Shown: positions 46,250-55,794, numbered from the stretch's first letter. The stretch: 64,000 nt of DNA from Myxococcales bacterium (GCA_002731825.1 PCCS01000012.1:62001-126000), one strand, 5' to 3'. Notes: generated by a model not told the origin, from the letters alone. Made by a program: numbers and translations.

Positions 46250-47067
46250 ATCAGAGCCGGTCAGATCAAGGCGCCCGCGTCATTTCAATGGTTCTGGCCT
46301 GCGGCGTTAATGGGGTCATGTTTGCCTCTATCTTGTTGATGGGAATGGTTACCCCGCCGCCTGAGCCCCCCGAACTCGTGTCCATCGACTTCGTTGAACT
46401 CGCTCGAAAAAGCGATGTGCCTGTGAAACCTAAATTACTACCGAGAATTACTCAGCCGGCCCTGCCCTTGGAAGCGGCGGCTGAGGAGATCGGTCTTAAG
46501 CGTAAGAAACAAGAAGAGCTCGAAAAACAGAAAAAAGAACGCGAACAGAAGCTTGCTGAGAAGAAAAGAAAGCAGGAACGCGCGAAAAAGAAGTTAGAGG
46601 CAGTTAAGCGCAAAGAGGACCGCAAGCGCCGTCGGAAAGCCATGGCACTGGCTATGCAGAGAATTGAGGATGATCCCCGAGCAGACGATGAAGATGCGCC
46701 GGGATTTAAAGAGGGGAGTGCTTACGGCCGCTCTACAGACCCTAAAACCCTCAAGAATAAGCTCATGTACATGACTCGGATCTCTAGACTCTTGGAGAGC
46801 CAGTTCCAAGTCCCCAACAATATCCCCGAGGAATTCAGACGGAAAGCAAGCGCGAAAGTCGCGTTTAAGATCAGTAAGACGGGGAAAGTCAAAGGAAAGC
46901 CTCGAATCTTGAAAAGCAGCGGAAATCGTTTTTTTGACCAAGCCGCTTTGACAGCTGTTAGACGATTCGGACCCGGGACAAACCTAAAGCTGCCGCTTCC
47001 CAAAGATAAGAAACTCAAAAAGATCGTGCTGCGGTCCGGTATTCGGGCTCGAATGAAAGGTAAATGA
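46246..47067 (+). CDS. tolA: TolA-like periplasm-spanning protein with TonB C-terminal domain
   Basis: A 273-aa protein: an N-terminal TM anchor (about 12-35), a Lys/Glu-rich helical rod (about 80-140, KKQEELEKQKKEREQKLAEKK), and a C-terminal TonB/TolA-type domain (KVAFKISKTGKVKGKPRILKSSG...FDQAALTAVRRF). The rod is short compared with E. coli TolA. It transmits TolQR motor force to TolB-Pal. ATGA overlap with tolR; tolB starts right after its stop. Confidence 0.9.
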   Translation: MNQSRSDQGARVISMVLACGVNGVMFASILLMGMVTPPPEPPELVSIDFVELARKSDVPVKPKLLPRITQPALPLEAAAEEIGLKRKKQEELEKQKKEREQKLAEKKRKQERAKKKLEAVKRKEDRKRRRKAMALAMQRIEDDPRADDEDAPGFKEGSAYGRSTDPKTLKNKLMYMTRISRLLESQFQVPNNIPEEFRRKASAKVAFKISKTGKVKGKPRILKSSGNRFFDQAALTAVRRFGPGTNLKLPLPKDKKLKKIVLRSGIRARMKGK

Positions 47068-48426
47068 ATGATGAGAGCTGATGGAAAATGGCTTTTTATA
47101 GTCGGACTAACCCTGACTCTTTTGGCCGCCCCTTTCGTACAGGCGCAGTCAGATGGGACAGCCTCTCCGGCTACATCGTCCGAAGGCCTGGACGTTGAAG
47201 TCGAACAGGGCGGCCTCGTGCTCATTCAAATGGCCATTCCACGAGCCATTAACTTGGACTCAAAATCGGACACCATCGGCTTGACTGAGGCGCTGTCAGG
47301 AACGGTTAAAAGAGACCTTACGATTTCATCGTTTTTCAACATTCTGAAACCAGCCCAGATCCTCGCGAAATCAGACCGTGAAGGCATGAAGCCTGTGTAT
47401 CGGGATTGGTTCAATAGCGGGGCCCAGGGGCTGATCAAAATTAGTTATAAGCAGGTGGGTAAGAAAGTGATTGCTGACTTTCGTTTATTCAGTGTCGAAG
47501 GCAGTGACCAGGTTGTTTTGCCTAAACCTTTTGATGGTCCCATTCGCATCGATGCATCGGTGAAAAAACTGCGAGCCATGGCCCATGAATTTGCGAACGA
47601 AGTCATTGGCTATTACACCAAGACGCGTGGATTTTTTGGAACCCAGATCGTTTTCGTCAAGGGGTCTCGTCGAACAAAAGAGATCTACATGATGAGCGCA
47701 GATGGCGTCGAAGAGACCGGCCTCACTGGGACACGAGGTATCAACATGCTGCCGAGTATGGGGGCGGGGCGTCTTTATTTCACAAGTTTTCGCCGCGGAG
47801 GGCCTCATGCGTTTCGTCTAGGCTCCGGCAGCACCCGCCCTTTTGCCGCTTATCCTGGTCTCAATACAGGCGCCGTTTTGAGTCCAGATGGCAGTTCGGT
47901 CGCGCTGACCTTAAGTCGTGATGGAAACCCTGAAATCTATTTACTTCACCCCGATACAGGGAAGATTAAGCGACGACTGACAAATTCAGAGGCCATCGAT
48001 ACGAGTCCGGCTTGGTCACCGGATGGGCAGCGAATCGCCTTTGTCAGCGATCGTCACGGCTCACCACAGATTTTCGTCATGAATGCGAATGGGGGCGGTG
48101 TGCAGCGGCTTACGTTTCAAGGCGATTACAATCAGACCCCAGATTGGAACCCTAAGTCTGGTTTAATTGCATTTACAGCCCGCGATGAACGGGCCATTTT
48201 CGATATTTTTACCGTTGATGTGGGCACCAAAGAGATTAAGAGGTTGACCCAAAATCAGGGTAATAATGAAGAGCCAACGTGGTCGCCAGACGGTCGTTTC
48301 ATTGCGTTTAGCAGCACCCGGTCTGGTACAGCTAAAATCTATCTCATGGATCAAACGGGTCGGTATCAGCACAAGTTGAGTACAGGAACGGGCGCGTACC
48401 TTACCCCTTTTTGGGTCCGGTACTGA
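47068..48426 (+). CDS. tolB: Tol-Pal beta-propeller protein TolB
   Basis: A 452-aa periplasmic protein with a signal peptide (VGLTLTLLAAPFVQAQ), an N-terminal alpha/beta domain and a C-terminal propeller with repeated SPDG...IAFxSxRxG...IY motifs (SPDGQRIAFVSDRHGSPQIF, SPDGRFIAFSSTRSGTAKIY). It bridges TolA and Pal. The start immediately abuts the tolA stop. Confidence 0.95.
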   Translation: MMRADGKWLFIVGLTLTLLAAPFVQAQSDGTASPATSSEGLDVEVEQGGLVLIQMAIPRAINLDSKSDTIGLTEALSGTVKRDLTISSFFNILKPAQILAKSDREGMKPVYRDWFNSGAQGLIKISYKQVGKKVIADFRLFSVEGSDQVVLPKPFDGPIRIDASVKKLRAMAHEFANEVIGYYTKTRGFFGTQIVFVKGSRRTKEIYMMSADGVEETGLTGTRGINMLPSMGAGRLYFTSFRRGGPHAFRLGSGSTRPFAAYPGLNTGAVLSPDGSSVALTLSRDGNPEIYLLHPDTGKIKRRLTNSEAIDTSPAWSPDGQRIAFVSDRHGSPQIFVMNANGGGVQRLTFQGDYNQTPDWNPKSGLIAFTARDERAIFDIFTVDVGTKEIKRLTQNQGNNEEPTWSPDGRFIAFSSTRSGTAKIYLMDQTGRYQHKLSTGTGAYLTPFWVRY

Positions 48427-48443
48427 GTTAAACAGGAGTCATT

Positions 48444-49154
48444 ATGTCGAACGCTCAATTTAGATGGATATTGATTTTCTCAACGCTGCTGTGCTTAGCC
48501 GCATGTGGTGGTCGACCTGTGGAAGCATTATCCGCTGCTGAGAAAGCCATGGCCGATGCTTCATTGGCTAAAACATGTGCGCCAGATGAATATCTTGCAG
48601 CCCAAAAACTTTTGGAAAAGGCCAAATCTCTCGCTGAAAAGGGTGAACATGCCCGTGCTAAAGCGACAGCGATCGCTGCTGAAAAGCTGGCTAAAAAGGC
48701 CATTGTTAAAGCGCAAGCGCGAAAAGATGAATGCTTAAACCCGCAGGCTCCAGATGCCATTGATGCCGCGGAGTTTGTCGATGAGTCAGGACCGGGCCAA
48801 GATGCTGTGGACGCGCTGTCAGAAGGGATGCAGATAATCTATTTCGACTACAACCAGCCTACCTTATCCGATGAAGCAAAGGCGACCCTCGATGCCAATG
48901 CAGACTGGCTGCTCGATAATGAATCCGTCACCGTTACTGTTGAGGGTCATTGCGACGAGCGGGGCAGCACCGAATATAATCTTGCGCTCGGTGAAAAACG
49001 AGCACAAGTCGCGCGTAAGTATCTGCTCCGAAAAGGGGTCGATAAAGCGCGCATTAGTTTGGTGAGTTATGGGGAAGAGCGCCCTGCTGATTACGGGGCC
49101 GGCGAGGCGGCTCATAAGCGCAATCGCAGAGCCGTATTCCGAGCGAATGAGTAG
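48444..49154 (+). CDS. pal: Peptidoglycan-associated lipoprotein Pal
   Basis: A 236-aa outer-membrane lipoprotein with lipobox LAACGG. Residues of about 28-95 form a Lys/Ala-rich helical region resembling DUF4398 (AEKAMADASLAKTCAPDEY...AKATAIAAEKLAKKA), which is longer than in E. coli Pal. The C-terminal OmpA domain binds diaminopimelate of peptidoglycan (VEGHCDERGSTEYNLALGEKRAQVA). The gene cpoB, usual after pal, is missing; pssA follows. Confidence 0.95.
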   Translation: MSNAQFRWILIFSTLLCLAACGGRPVEALSAAEKAMADASLAKTCAPDEYLAAQKLLEKAKSLAEKGEHARAKATAIAAEKLAKKAIVKAQARKDECLNPQAPDAIDAAEFVDESGPGQDAVDALSEGMQIIYFDYNQPTLSDEAKATLDANADWLLDNESVTVTVEGHCDERGSTEYNLALGEKRAQVARKYLLRKGVDKARISLVSYGEERPADYGAGEAAHKRNRRAVFRANE

Positions 49155-49231
49155 ACCAATTGGACCAAGATATTTCCATCGAAAGCATTTCTTGCCTTGC
49201 CACCATTGAACGACCTCGATAAAGAACCCCT

Positions 49232-49987
49232 ATGAAAGCGATTAAATATCTTGTTCCAAACAGTTTCACCGCACTGTCCCTGGTCTTCGGCCTTGCCTCT
49301 ATTGCCGTCTCTACTCGAGGTGACTTTGAACTGGCATCATGGCTGATTCTGTGGGGCGTCCTATTAGACAAGCTTGACGGCGCATCGGCGCGCCTACTCA
49401 ACGCCTCGTCGGAGTTCGGGGTTCAATTCGACTCTTTCGCGGACTTCGTGGTCTTCGGAATTGCCCCAGCGGCACTGGTCTATAGTCGGCTGAGTCTACT
49501 TCCGGACTATTCGAGCGGGGCCGGTCATACGGCATTGATCATTGTGTCCGGCGGATATGTCTTAGCTACGGCAGGACGTTTAGCCCGTTTCAATATTGCC
49601 GAACCCGTTGGTGGAGACCAATACTTTTTCGGTATTCCAACGACAATGACAGGGGCAATTATCGCCTCTGCCTATCTGACCCTCGGCTTATTCGGACTTG
49701 AGGATCAGTTCATTTCATACGCCATAGTTGTGCTCTTTATTCTGGCGCTATCGATGGTGTCTAACATTCGCCTCCCTAAGCTGAAGGCGCGTAACAATGT
49801 GTTCGTTCAATGGTTTCAAATCATTAATATTGGCGCTGTGTATGCGACCACACCCTTCAAGCTGTGGCCTCACTATCTCTTGGGCCTTGCGCTCCTCTAC
49901 CTAGCCATCGGTATCGTCTGGGCATTGATGAACCCCATCGAACAAGATAGAGCGACCGCCTTAGAAAAAATGGTCGAAGAAGCCTAG
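49232..49987 (+). CDS. pssA: CDP-diacylglycerol-serine O-phosphatidyltransferase
   Basis: A 251-aa membrane enzyme that makes phosphatidylserine, the precursor of phosphatidylethanolamine. The CDP-alcohol signature is complete (DKLDGASARLLN...GVQFDSFADFVVFG). It is the class II membrane-bound PssA by overall form, with about eight hydrophobic helices. It lies 77 nt after pal. The C-terminus is acidic and cytoplasmic (PIEQDRATALEKMVEEA). No psd gene is in the window. Confidence 0.9.
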   Translation: MKAIKYLVPNSFTALSLVFGLASIAVSTRGDFELASWLILWGVLLDKLDGASARLLNASSEFGVQFDSFADFVVFGIAPAALVYSRLSLLPDYSSGAGHTALIIVSGGYVLATAGRLARFNIAEPVGGDQYFFGIPTTMTGAIIASAYLTLGLFGLEDQFISYAIVVLFILALSMVSNIRLPKLKARNNVFVQWFQIINIGAVYATTPFKLWPHYLLGLALLYLAIGIVWALMNPIEQDRATALEKMVEEA

Positions 49988-50046
49988 ACGATCGGAAAGA
50001 AATGACTCAATTTCAAGGTCACTTTGATCAAAGTCGTGCAAACAGA

Positions 50047-50075
50047 TTGACAATTCGATGACTCGCCACTAATGT
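50047..50075 (+). promoter_or_regulatory. Strong sigma70-like promoter for the yceD-rpmF-plsX operon
   Basis: TTGACA (50047-50052) and TAATGT (50070-50075) with exactly 17 nt between. It lies 63 nt upstream of the yceD start and is the best promoter-like match I found in the window. Confidence 0.65.
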
Positions 50076-50137
50076 GCCGCCTCCGCGAGGTCATGCCCTA
50101 GAGGTTTGTCCTAGTGACGATGTGAGTAGGCCGGCTT

Positions 50138-50692
50138 ATGAAAGCACTAGACCTAAAATTTAGGGTCGACGACCTCAATCCATCGCAAAAGGAATTCGCT
50201 GGTGAGCTGCCTCTTGCTCTTTTGCAGACGTGCCTCCCCGGCATGGTCGGTGACCTCGGTTATCGGCCACAAACCGCGGCGACCATTAGTGGGCAGGTTT
50301 ACTTGTCTGCTGGCGGCGAGGTTGTGGTGACCGGGGAAATGACGGTTACCGTCGACTTTGATTGCACTCGGTGCTTGGCGCCCAGAACAGTCTCGCTCAC
50401 ATCGAGCCACGAGCATGTTTTGGTCAAGAGGCGCAGAGAGCGAGAGGCTGATGCGGAACTGGTTGTGACCAGTGATGACGCGGAGGTCGACACGGAGACA
50501 TACCAGGGCGATGAGATTGACCTCACCGAGGTGTTTCGTCAGGACCTGGTTTTGGATTTGCCGATGAACCCCAGCTGTGAACTGGGCGGGACCGGTGATT
50601 GTGAGTTCGATGAGGATACCGAAAAGGCTCTTGAGAAGCCTATGGATCCCCGTTGGGCGCCCTTATTAGAGCTGAAGAAAAAAATGAATTGA
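50138..50692 (+). CDS. yceD: YceD family (DUF177) protein
   Basis: A 184-aa DUF177 protein with the conserved VDFDCTRCLAP segment, almost always next to rpmF, as here (35 nt). The family is linked to 23S rRNA and ribosome assembly in plants and bacteria, but its mechanism is not settled. The C-terminal half is acidic. It is the first gene after the promoter at 50047. Confidence 0.9.
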   Translation: MKALDLKFRVDDLNPSQKEFAGELPLALLQTCLPGMVGDLGYRPQTAATISGQVYLSAGGEVVVTGEMTVTVDFDCTRCLAPRTVSLTSSHEHVLVKRRREREADAELVVTSDDAEVDTETYQGDEIDLTEVFRQDLVLDLPMNPSCELGGTGDCEFDEDTEKALEKPMDPRWAPLLELKKKMN

Positions 50693-50727
50693 CGGGGCAG
50701 TAACGCTCCATATTAAGAGAGGTAATC

Positions 50728-50916
50728 ATGGCGGTACCAAAGAGACGCAAATCTCGTTCGAAGCGCGATTCTCGACGTGCGAACCATAAAATCAGCGCAA
50801 ACGCGTACAACGTCTGTCCAGAATGTGGCTCACCTAAAGAGCCTCATCGCATCTGTCCCACATGTGGATGGTACAAGGACAGATTCGTGCTTGAGGTTGT
50901 TGAGGTCGAAGCCTAA
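50728..50916 (+). CDS. rpmF: 50S ribosomal protein L32
   Basis: A 62-aa protein with the L32 start MAVPKRRKSRSKRDSRRAN and a C4 zinc ribbon (CPECG...CPTCG). It is in the classical yceD-rpmF-plsX order, with GAGAGG upstream of ATG. Confidence 0.97.
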   Translation: MAVPKRRKSRSKRDSRRANHKISANAYNVCPECGSPKEPHRICPTCGWYKDRFVLEVVEVEA

Positions 50917-50946
50917 TACCGGCTTATCGAAACACCCGGACTCCCT

Positions 50947-52029
50947 ATGACGCAATCTCTGTCTCAGGAGAACCTGCCCATCGCAGTCGATGCAATGGGT
51001 GGCGACAAGGCACCTCTCGTTGTCATCGAAGGCGCTATAGCCGCGTGTCGAGCGGGCGCGGGACCCGTTGTCCTGGTCGGCGATGGCGCGCAGGTCGAGT
51101 CTGAACTCGAGCGCCTTGGCGGCGCAGACCTTCCAATCACTATCCAACACGCCAGTGAACAAATCGCCATGGGCGAAAGTCCGTCCCGTGCCGCTCGTCG
51201 CAAGCGCGACAGCTCGATGCACGGTTGTTTTCGTCTTGTCGAAAGCGGCGACGCATGCGCGACGGTCACGGCTGGTAATTCGGGGGCTTTTCTCGCTGTC
51301 GGCCTGCTTACGGTTCGGCGCTTGAAAAAATGTGAGCGCCCTTGCTTAGTCACCAGTCTACCCACTCAGCCCAACCCGACGGTCCTACTCGACATTGGCG
51401 CTAATGTTGATGTTCGCGCTACGCATCTCGCTCAGTTTGCTTTGATGGGTGCAGCGTACTCAGAGATTCAATTTGGGACGGATAAACCGAGCGTGGCCCT
51501 TCTATCGAATGGGACTGAGCCAACGAAAGGTACGGAGGCGTTGCGGGAGGCGCATCGCCTTTTGAACCAAACACCCATTAATTACATTGGGTTTGTGGAA
51601 GGCCGAGATTTATCAAATGGGTATGCCGATGTCGTCGTCACAGATGGGCTCACTGGTAATATTGTCCTCAAGCTATGCGAAGGCTTAGTGACAACCCTCT
51701 TTGGACGGGTGAAAGCTGCTATTCAGAGCCGGCCGCTGGCCATGGCCTTGGCGCCGGTCTTTCGGAAACCCCTGCACGCTTTGTACAATGAACTCGATTG
51801 GGAGAGTGTCGGCGCAGCGCCTATTCTTGGCTTGAATGCCGTCGCGCTGGTCGGCCATGGTCAGAGTTCGGCTAAAGCGATTTCAAATGCGATTATCAAC
51901 GCGCGCAGAGCATCAAGCCAAGGCCTGACAGCAGCCATCGCGGCCACTTTGGAGATGAATGCGCCGAGTGGTGAAATCAGCACCTCTGAACTCCCTATGT
52001 CGTCGACCGATGAACTGATCGGTGAATAA
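50947..52029 (+). CDS. plsX: Phosphate acyltransferase PlsX
   Basis: A 360-aa enzyme that makes acyl-phosphate from acyl-ACP for phospholipid synthesis. Signature AVDAMGGDKAPLVVIEGA at the N-terminus, TAGNSGAF and the glycine-rich end ATTTL-like region. The last 30 residues are variable. It follows rpmF by 30 nt. The known partner PlsY is not in this window. Confidence 0.95.
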   Translation: MTQSLSQENLPIAVDAMGGDKAPLVVIEGAIAACRAGAGPVVLVGDGAQVESELERLGGADLPITIQHASEQIAMGESPSRAARRKRDSSMHGCFRLVESGDACATVTAGNSGAFLAVGLLTVRRLKKCERPCLVTSLPTQPNPTVLLDIGANVDVRATHLAQFALMGAAYSEIQFGTDKPSVALLSNGTEPTKGTEALREAHRLLNQTPINYIGFVEGRDLSNGYADVVVTDGLTGNIVLKLCEGLVTTLFGRVKAAIQSRPLAMALAPVFRKPLHALYNELDWESVGAAPILGLNAVALVGHGQSSAKAISNAIINARRASSQGLTAAIAATLEMNAPSGEISTSELPMSSTDELIGE

Positions 52030-52075
52030 GCTCGACCTAAGAGTTTAGATTAATCGAAATCAGGACCTACATCGC

Positions 52076-52105
52076 TTGACATCGGGGATGTAAATTAGGT
52101 AGTCA
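52076..52105 (+). promoter_or_regulatory. Possible promoter for acpP-fabF
   Basis: TTGACA at 52076-52081 is followed after 18 nt by TAGTCA, a weak -10. It lies in the 160-nt gap between plsX and acpP, where a separate acpP promoter would make sense for a very abundant protein. Confidence 0.35.
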
Positions 52106-52191
52106 AACGCCGTCTAGTTTGTTCTTGTATTCAGTTTGAGTCGTGTATGGATTGAATCCTAGAACGAGCATCAAAATTGGGAAGGTGATCT

Positions 52192-52437
52192 ATGGCGAGC
52201 ATCGAAGACCGCGTGCGAGCGATTATCGCTGAGCAACTCGATCAGGATGAATCAGAAATCGTACCTGAAGCAAACTTCATCGAGGACCTGGGAGCTGACT
52301 CTCTGGACCTTGTTGAACTCGTTATGCGGATGGAAGATGAGTTTGATGTAGAAATTCCTGACGATGAGGCAGAGAATATTCGATTAGTGCAGGATGCTAT
52401 AAACTATATCCAACAGCACTTAGCGAGCAGCGATTAA
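52192..52437 (+). CDS. acpP: Acyl carrier protein
   Basis: An 81-aa acidic four-helix protein with the phosphopantetheine serine in [11 protein letters not shown]. It carries growing acyl chains in fatty acid synthesis. AAGGTG lies before ATG. It is followed by a stem-loop and fabF, the usual order. Confidence 0.97.
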   Translation: MASIEDRVRAIIAEQLDQDESEIVPEANFIEDLGADSLDLVELVMRMEDEFDVEIPDDEAENIRLVQDAINYIQQHLASSD

Positions 52438-52443
52438 GCCCTT

Positions 52444-52460
52444 CGGCTCTCCGGGAGCCG
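52444..52460 (+). promoter_or_regulatory. Stem-loop between acpP and fabF
   Basis: CGGCTC pairs with GAGCCG across a TCCGG loop. There is no T-run, so it is more likely an mRNA-stabilising or partial termination element that raises acpP over fabF levels (inference). Confidence 0.4.
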
Positions 52461-52482
52461 ATTATGCAAAAGAGAGGGTGAC

Positions 52483-53748
52483 GTGGCCATGAACAACGAC
52501 CAGCGCAGGGTAGTGGTCACCGGGATCGGTCTAGTAACACCTCTTGGTAATGACACGTCAACGACGTGGCAGGGGATTCTTTCCGGCCGTTCGGGAATTG
52601 GTCAAATCACTCAATTCGATACGACGGAGCATCCTGTTACAATCGCCGGTGAGGTTCGCGACTTCGATATCAGTCGGTGGCTCGACCGAAAAAACCAGCG
52701 TAAGATGGATCGCTTTATCCATTTCTCTATTGGTGCGGCGATGATGGCTCTCGAAGATGCCGACCTGCCTGTGCCTGTTCCTGATCCTCACCGAACTGGG
52801 GTGCTCATCGGTGTTGGACTCGGTGGCTTAAAAACCATCGAAGACGCCATAGCGATTCTGAACACCAAAGGGCCTCGACGTCTTAGCCCATTTATGCTGC
52901 CACGACTGATTTCCAATCTTGCGCCAGGTCAAGTCTCGATTATGACCGGTGCCCAAGGGCCTAATTGGAGTCCGGTGAGTGCATGTGCCACGGGCGCACA
53001 TGGTCTGGGTGAGGCTGTTCGGATGATCCGTGATGGGATGGTTGATGTAGCTATTTCTGGTGGTGCTGAAGCCACTATTACCCCGCTTGGCGTTGCGGGT
53101 TTTGCGGCAATGAAAGCTCTGTCTAAGCGGAACCAAGAACCTCAGTTGGCCTCTCGACCCTTCGATGTATCGAGGGATGGCTTTGTGGCTGCTGAAGGCG
53201 CCGGAGTCATGGTTCTCGAATCTCTCGACAGTGCGCGTGCCCGAGGGGCTCGGATTTACGCCGAAATTTTAGGGTATGGGCAGTCATCGGATGCATTTCA
53301 CATGACGCTGCCACATCCCGAGGGGCGCGGCGCCGTGCGTTGTATGGAAAACGCTTTGGCCGACGCTGGACTGTCGGCCGGAGACATTCACTATGTGAAT
53401 GCTCATGGAACGTCAACGTCGGCTGGAGATATTGCTGAATCGACAGCTTTAGAACAGGTTTTTGGCGAGCATGCACATCGTCTTTTGGTGAGCAGCACGA
53501 AGTCGATGACCGGTCATATGCTCGGCGCAGCAGGGGCTGTTGAAGCGGCTTTCTGTGTCCTGAGCATTCGGGACCAAATCGCACCGCCAACCATCAATTT
53601 AGTGGAGCAAGATCCGAAGTGTCGTCTCGACTATGTCGCTCTTACACCGCGGCCAGCTCGTATTAAGAATGCGCTCTCCAATAGTTTTGGCTTTGGTGGG
53701 ACTAACGTATCCCTTATCTTTCAAGAATATCAGTCGGAGGCGACATGA
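52483..53748 (+). CDS. fabF: 3-oxoacyl-ACP synthase II
   Basis: A 421-aa condensing enzyme elongating acyl-ACP with malonyl-ACP. The catalytic triad is intact: Cys near 168 (SACATGAHG), His near 308 (NAHGTST) and His near 345 (TGHMLGAAG). It starts with GTG at 52483, or ATG two codons later, both behind GAGAGGGTG. The stop overlaps rpiB by 4 nt. Confidence 0.96.
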   Translation: MAMNNDQRRVVVTGIGLVTPLGNDTSTTWQGILSGRSGIGQITQFDTTEHPVTIAGEVRDFDISRWLDRKNQRKMDRFIHFSIGAAMMALEDADLPVPVPDPHRTGVLIGVGLGGLKTIEDAIAILNTKGPRRLSPFMLPRLISNLAPGQVSIMTGAQGPNWSPVSACATGAHGLGEAVRMIRDGMVDVAISGGAEATITPLGVAGFAAMKALSKRNQEPQLASRPFDVSRDGFVAAEGAGVMVLESLDSARARGARIYAEILGYGQSSDAFHMTLPHPEGRGAVRCMENALADAGLSAGDIHYVNAHGTSTSAGDIAESTALEQVFGEHAHRLLVSSTKSMTGHMLGAAGAVEAAFCVLSIRDQIAPPTINLVEQDPKCRLDYVALTPRPARIKNALSNSFGFGGTNVSLIFQEYQSEAT

Positions 53749-54191
53749 CAATTAGGCTCGCGATTGCCTCAGATCACGCAGGCTTTGGACTCAAACAAAA
53801 ATTGATCCAATTCCTCGAACAGCGAGACGATGTTGCTGTTGTCGATCTCGGCCCTCAATCAGACGCGCGTTGCGATTATCCGGATTATGCGGCCGCATGC
53901 GCCCGTGCCATCGAGGCGGGAGAGGCCGACCGAGGCGTTCTCGTTTGCGGAAGTGGCATTGGTGTCTCAATTGTTGCCAATCGATTCGGGGGGATTCGAG
54001 CCGCTTTGGTTCAAACGGCTCTGATGGCCCGTTTGTCTCGAGAACACAATAACGCCAATGTATTATGTCTGGGTAGTCGACTCGTCGGAGACCTGGTCGC
54101 AATGGATGCAGTCGACGCGTTTCTGACCACGCCATTTGCCGGTGGCCGGCACGCTGATCGACTGGCTAAGATTAACTCAGTGGAGCGATAG
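53745..54191 (+). CDS. rpiB: Ribose 5-phosphate isomerase B
   Basis: A 148-aa RpiB/LacA-family enzyme that interconverts ribose 5-phosphate and ribulose 5-phosphate, the latter being a riboflavin precursor. The active-site Cys is in VLVCGSGIGVSIVANR and a conserved His in SREHNNANVLCLG. It sits between fabF and nrdR, as in many Gram-negatives, and overlaps fabF by 4 nt. Confidence 0.95.
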   Translation: MTIRLAIASDHAGFGLKQKLIQFLEQRDDVAVVDLGPQSDARCDYPDYAAACARAIEAGEADRGVLVCGSGIGVSIVANRFGGIRAALVQTALMARLSREHNNANVLCLGSRLVGDLVAMDAVDAFLTTPFAGGRHADRLAKINSVER

Positions 54192-54196
54192 CTAAA

Positions 54197-54682
54197 GTGT
54201 GTCCCTTCTGCCGTTCTGAAGATACTCGTGTCTTAGATTCTCGCTCTGTCCGGGACCAGCATGCGGTTCGTCGACGTCGCTGTTGCAATGCATGCGGTCG
54301 ACGTTTCACAACCTATGAGCGAGTCGAACGACTTCTGCCCGTGATTGTGAAACGGGATGGAGCTCGGGAAAACTTCGATCGTGAGAAGCTGATGCGCGGT
54401 CTCCAGATCGCATGTCGCAAGCGCCCCATCCGTTCCAACCAACTTGAATCTCTCATCAGTCAAGTCGAACGTCATTTTGCAGGCGCAGCTGAGCGTGAAG
54501 TTCCGTCGTCTGACATCGGCAAGTACGTGTTGGGCTGTCTCCGAACCGTTGACGAAGTGGCATACGTCCGATTCGCTTCTGTTTATCGAGAGTTTTCGGA
54601 TGTAAACCAATTTGTTCTTGAACTCGAGCATTTACAGGCCTCTGAAAACATGTCCGATTCCAATGTTCAGGAGACCGAATGA
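54197..54682 (+). CDS. nrdR: Transcriptional repressor NrdR
   Basis: A 161-aa repressor of ribonucleotide reductase genes. It has the N-terminal zinc ribbon CPFC...CNACGRRFTTYE and an ATP-cone domain (VIVKRDGARENFDREKLMRGL). It starts with GTG and is slightly longer at the C-terminus than usual. Its stop overlaps the ribD start (ATGA). No nrd genes are in the window. Confidence 0.96.
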   Translation: MCPFCRSEDTRVLDSRSVRDQHAVRRRRCCNACGRRFTTYERVERLLPVIVKRDGARENFDREKLMRGLQIACRKRPIRSNQLESLISQVERHFAGAAEREVPSSDIGKYVLGCLRTVDEVAYVRFASVYREFSDVNQFVLELEHLQASENMSDSNVQETE

Positions 54683-55794
54683 CGCGTCAGTCCGATGAAC
54701 ATTTCATGGGTCGAGCAATCGAGCTGGCTAAGACCGCCAAACATAGGACAAGCCCGAACCCAACGGTCGGGTGTGTCATCGTCGCTAACGGCGTTGTAAT
54801 CGGGGAGGGCGTTACGCAGCCCCATGGACATGCACACGCTGAAATTATGGCACTACAAGAAGCCGGTCCGGCCGCGCGCGGGGCGCAGATGTATGTGACG
54901 ATGGAACCATGCTGCCATCAAGGGCGGACAGGACCATGCACAGAGGCTATCATCAAAGCCGGAATCGTGCATGTCTGCGTCGGTGTCATCGACCCTAATC
55001 CTCTTGTAGATGGCCAGGGGCTGGTGATTTTGGAAAACGCCGGTATCACCGTCCGCCGCGGCGTTTTACCCGTTGAATGTCAATGGCATCATGCGCCATT
55101 CGAAAAGTTTATTCGGAAACGGCACCCCTGGGTCATTCTGAAAGCGGCCACGACACTCGATGGACAAATTGCGACGCGGTCCGGCGACTCTAAATGGATT
55201 ACCAGCGAAGCTGCTCGAATGGATGCTCACAAATTAAGAGCCGAGGTCGATGGGGTTTTGGTTGGTGTTGAAACAGCTCGCCTCGACAATCCAAAATTAA
55301 CTGTGCGTTTGGCGCAGGGTGATGATCCTGTTCGGATTCTGATGGATTCGAATGCATCGATCTCACCTGATGCTCACTTGCTTGGGTCCGACGCCATGGT
55401 CTGCGTGGCTGATGATCTCTCGGATGAGGTGTTGGAGCCAATCGAGGCGACGGGGGCCGAACTGATTCGTTTGCCGAGGGCGGACAATGGTCGAATCCAA
55501 CTTGATTCAGCGCTAGATGCCTTGGCTGCTCGTGGGATTGTTAAGCTGCTGGTCGAAGGGGGCGGTCAGGTCCACAAGAGCTTCTTGGATGCTCGATATG
55601 CGGACGAGTTGTGTTTGTACGTCGCGCCGAAAATTTTGGGTCAAGGTCGGGCCGCTTTTCCTTTTGATGCGCCCGAGACAATCGCCGATGCGATTCAAAT
55701 CGAGATGATTTCGGTGGATCCCGTCGGTGATGATATTCGGTACAGGGGCGCGATTCGATATGTGGACGTCTCGTCTTCGACCGAGCCAACATAA
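54679..55794 (+). CDS. ribD: Bifunctional riboflavin deaminase/reductase RibD
   Basis: A 371-aa enzyme for two steps of riboflavin synthesis. The deaminase half (about 1-145) has zinc ligands HAHAEIMAL and PCCHQGRTGPC. The reductase half (about 150-365) has TTLDGQIATRSGDSKWIT and LLVEGGGQVHKSF. ATGA overlap with nrdR. Downstream, ribE (riboflavin synthase) that normally follows is missing. Confidence 0.96.
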   Translation: MTRQSDEHFMGRAIELAKTAKHRTSPNPTVGCVIVANGVVIGEGVTQPHGHAHAEIMALQEAGPAARGAQMYVTMEPCCHQGRTGPCTEAIIKAGIVHVCVGVIDPNPLVDGQGLVILENAGITVRRGVLPVECQWHHAPFEKFIRKRHPWVILKAATTLDGQIATRSGDSKWITSEAARMDAHKLRAEVDGVLVGVETARLDNPKLTVRLAQGDDPVRILMDSNASISPDAHLLGSDAMVCVADDLSDEVLEPIEATGAELIRLPRADNGRIQLDSALDALAARGIVKLLVEGGGQVHKSFLDARYADELCLYVAPKILGQGRAAFPFDAPETIADAIQIEMISVDPVGDDIRYRGAIRYVDVSSSTEPT

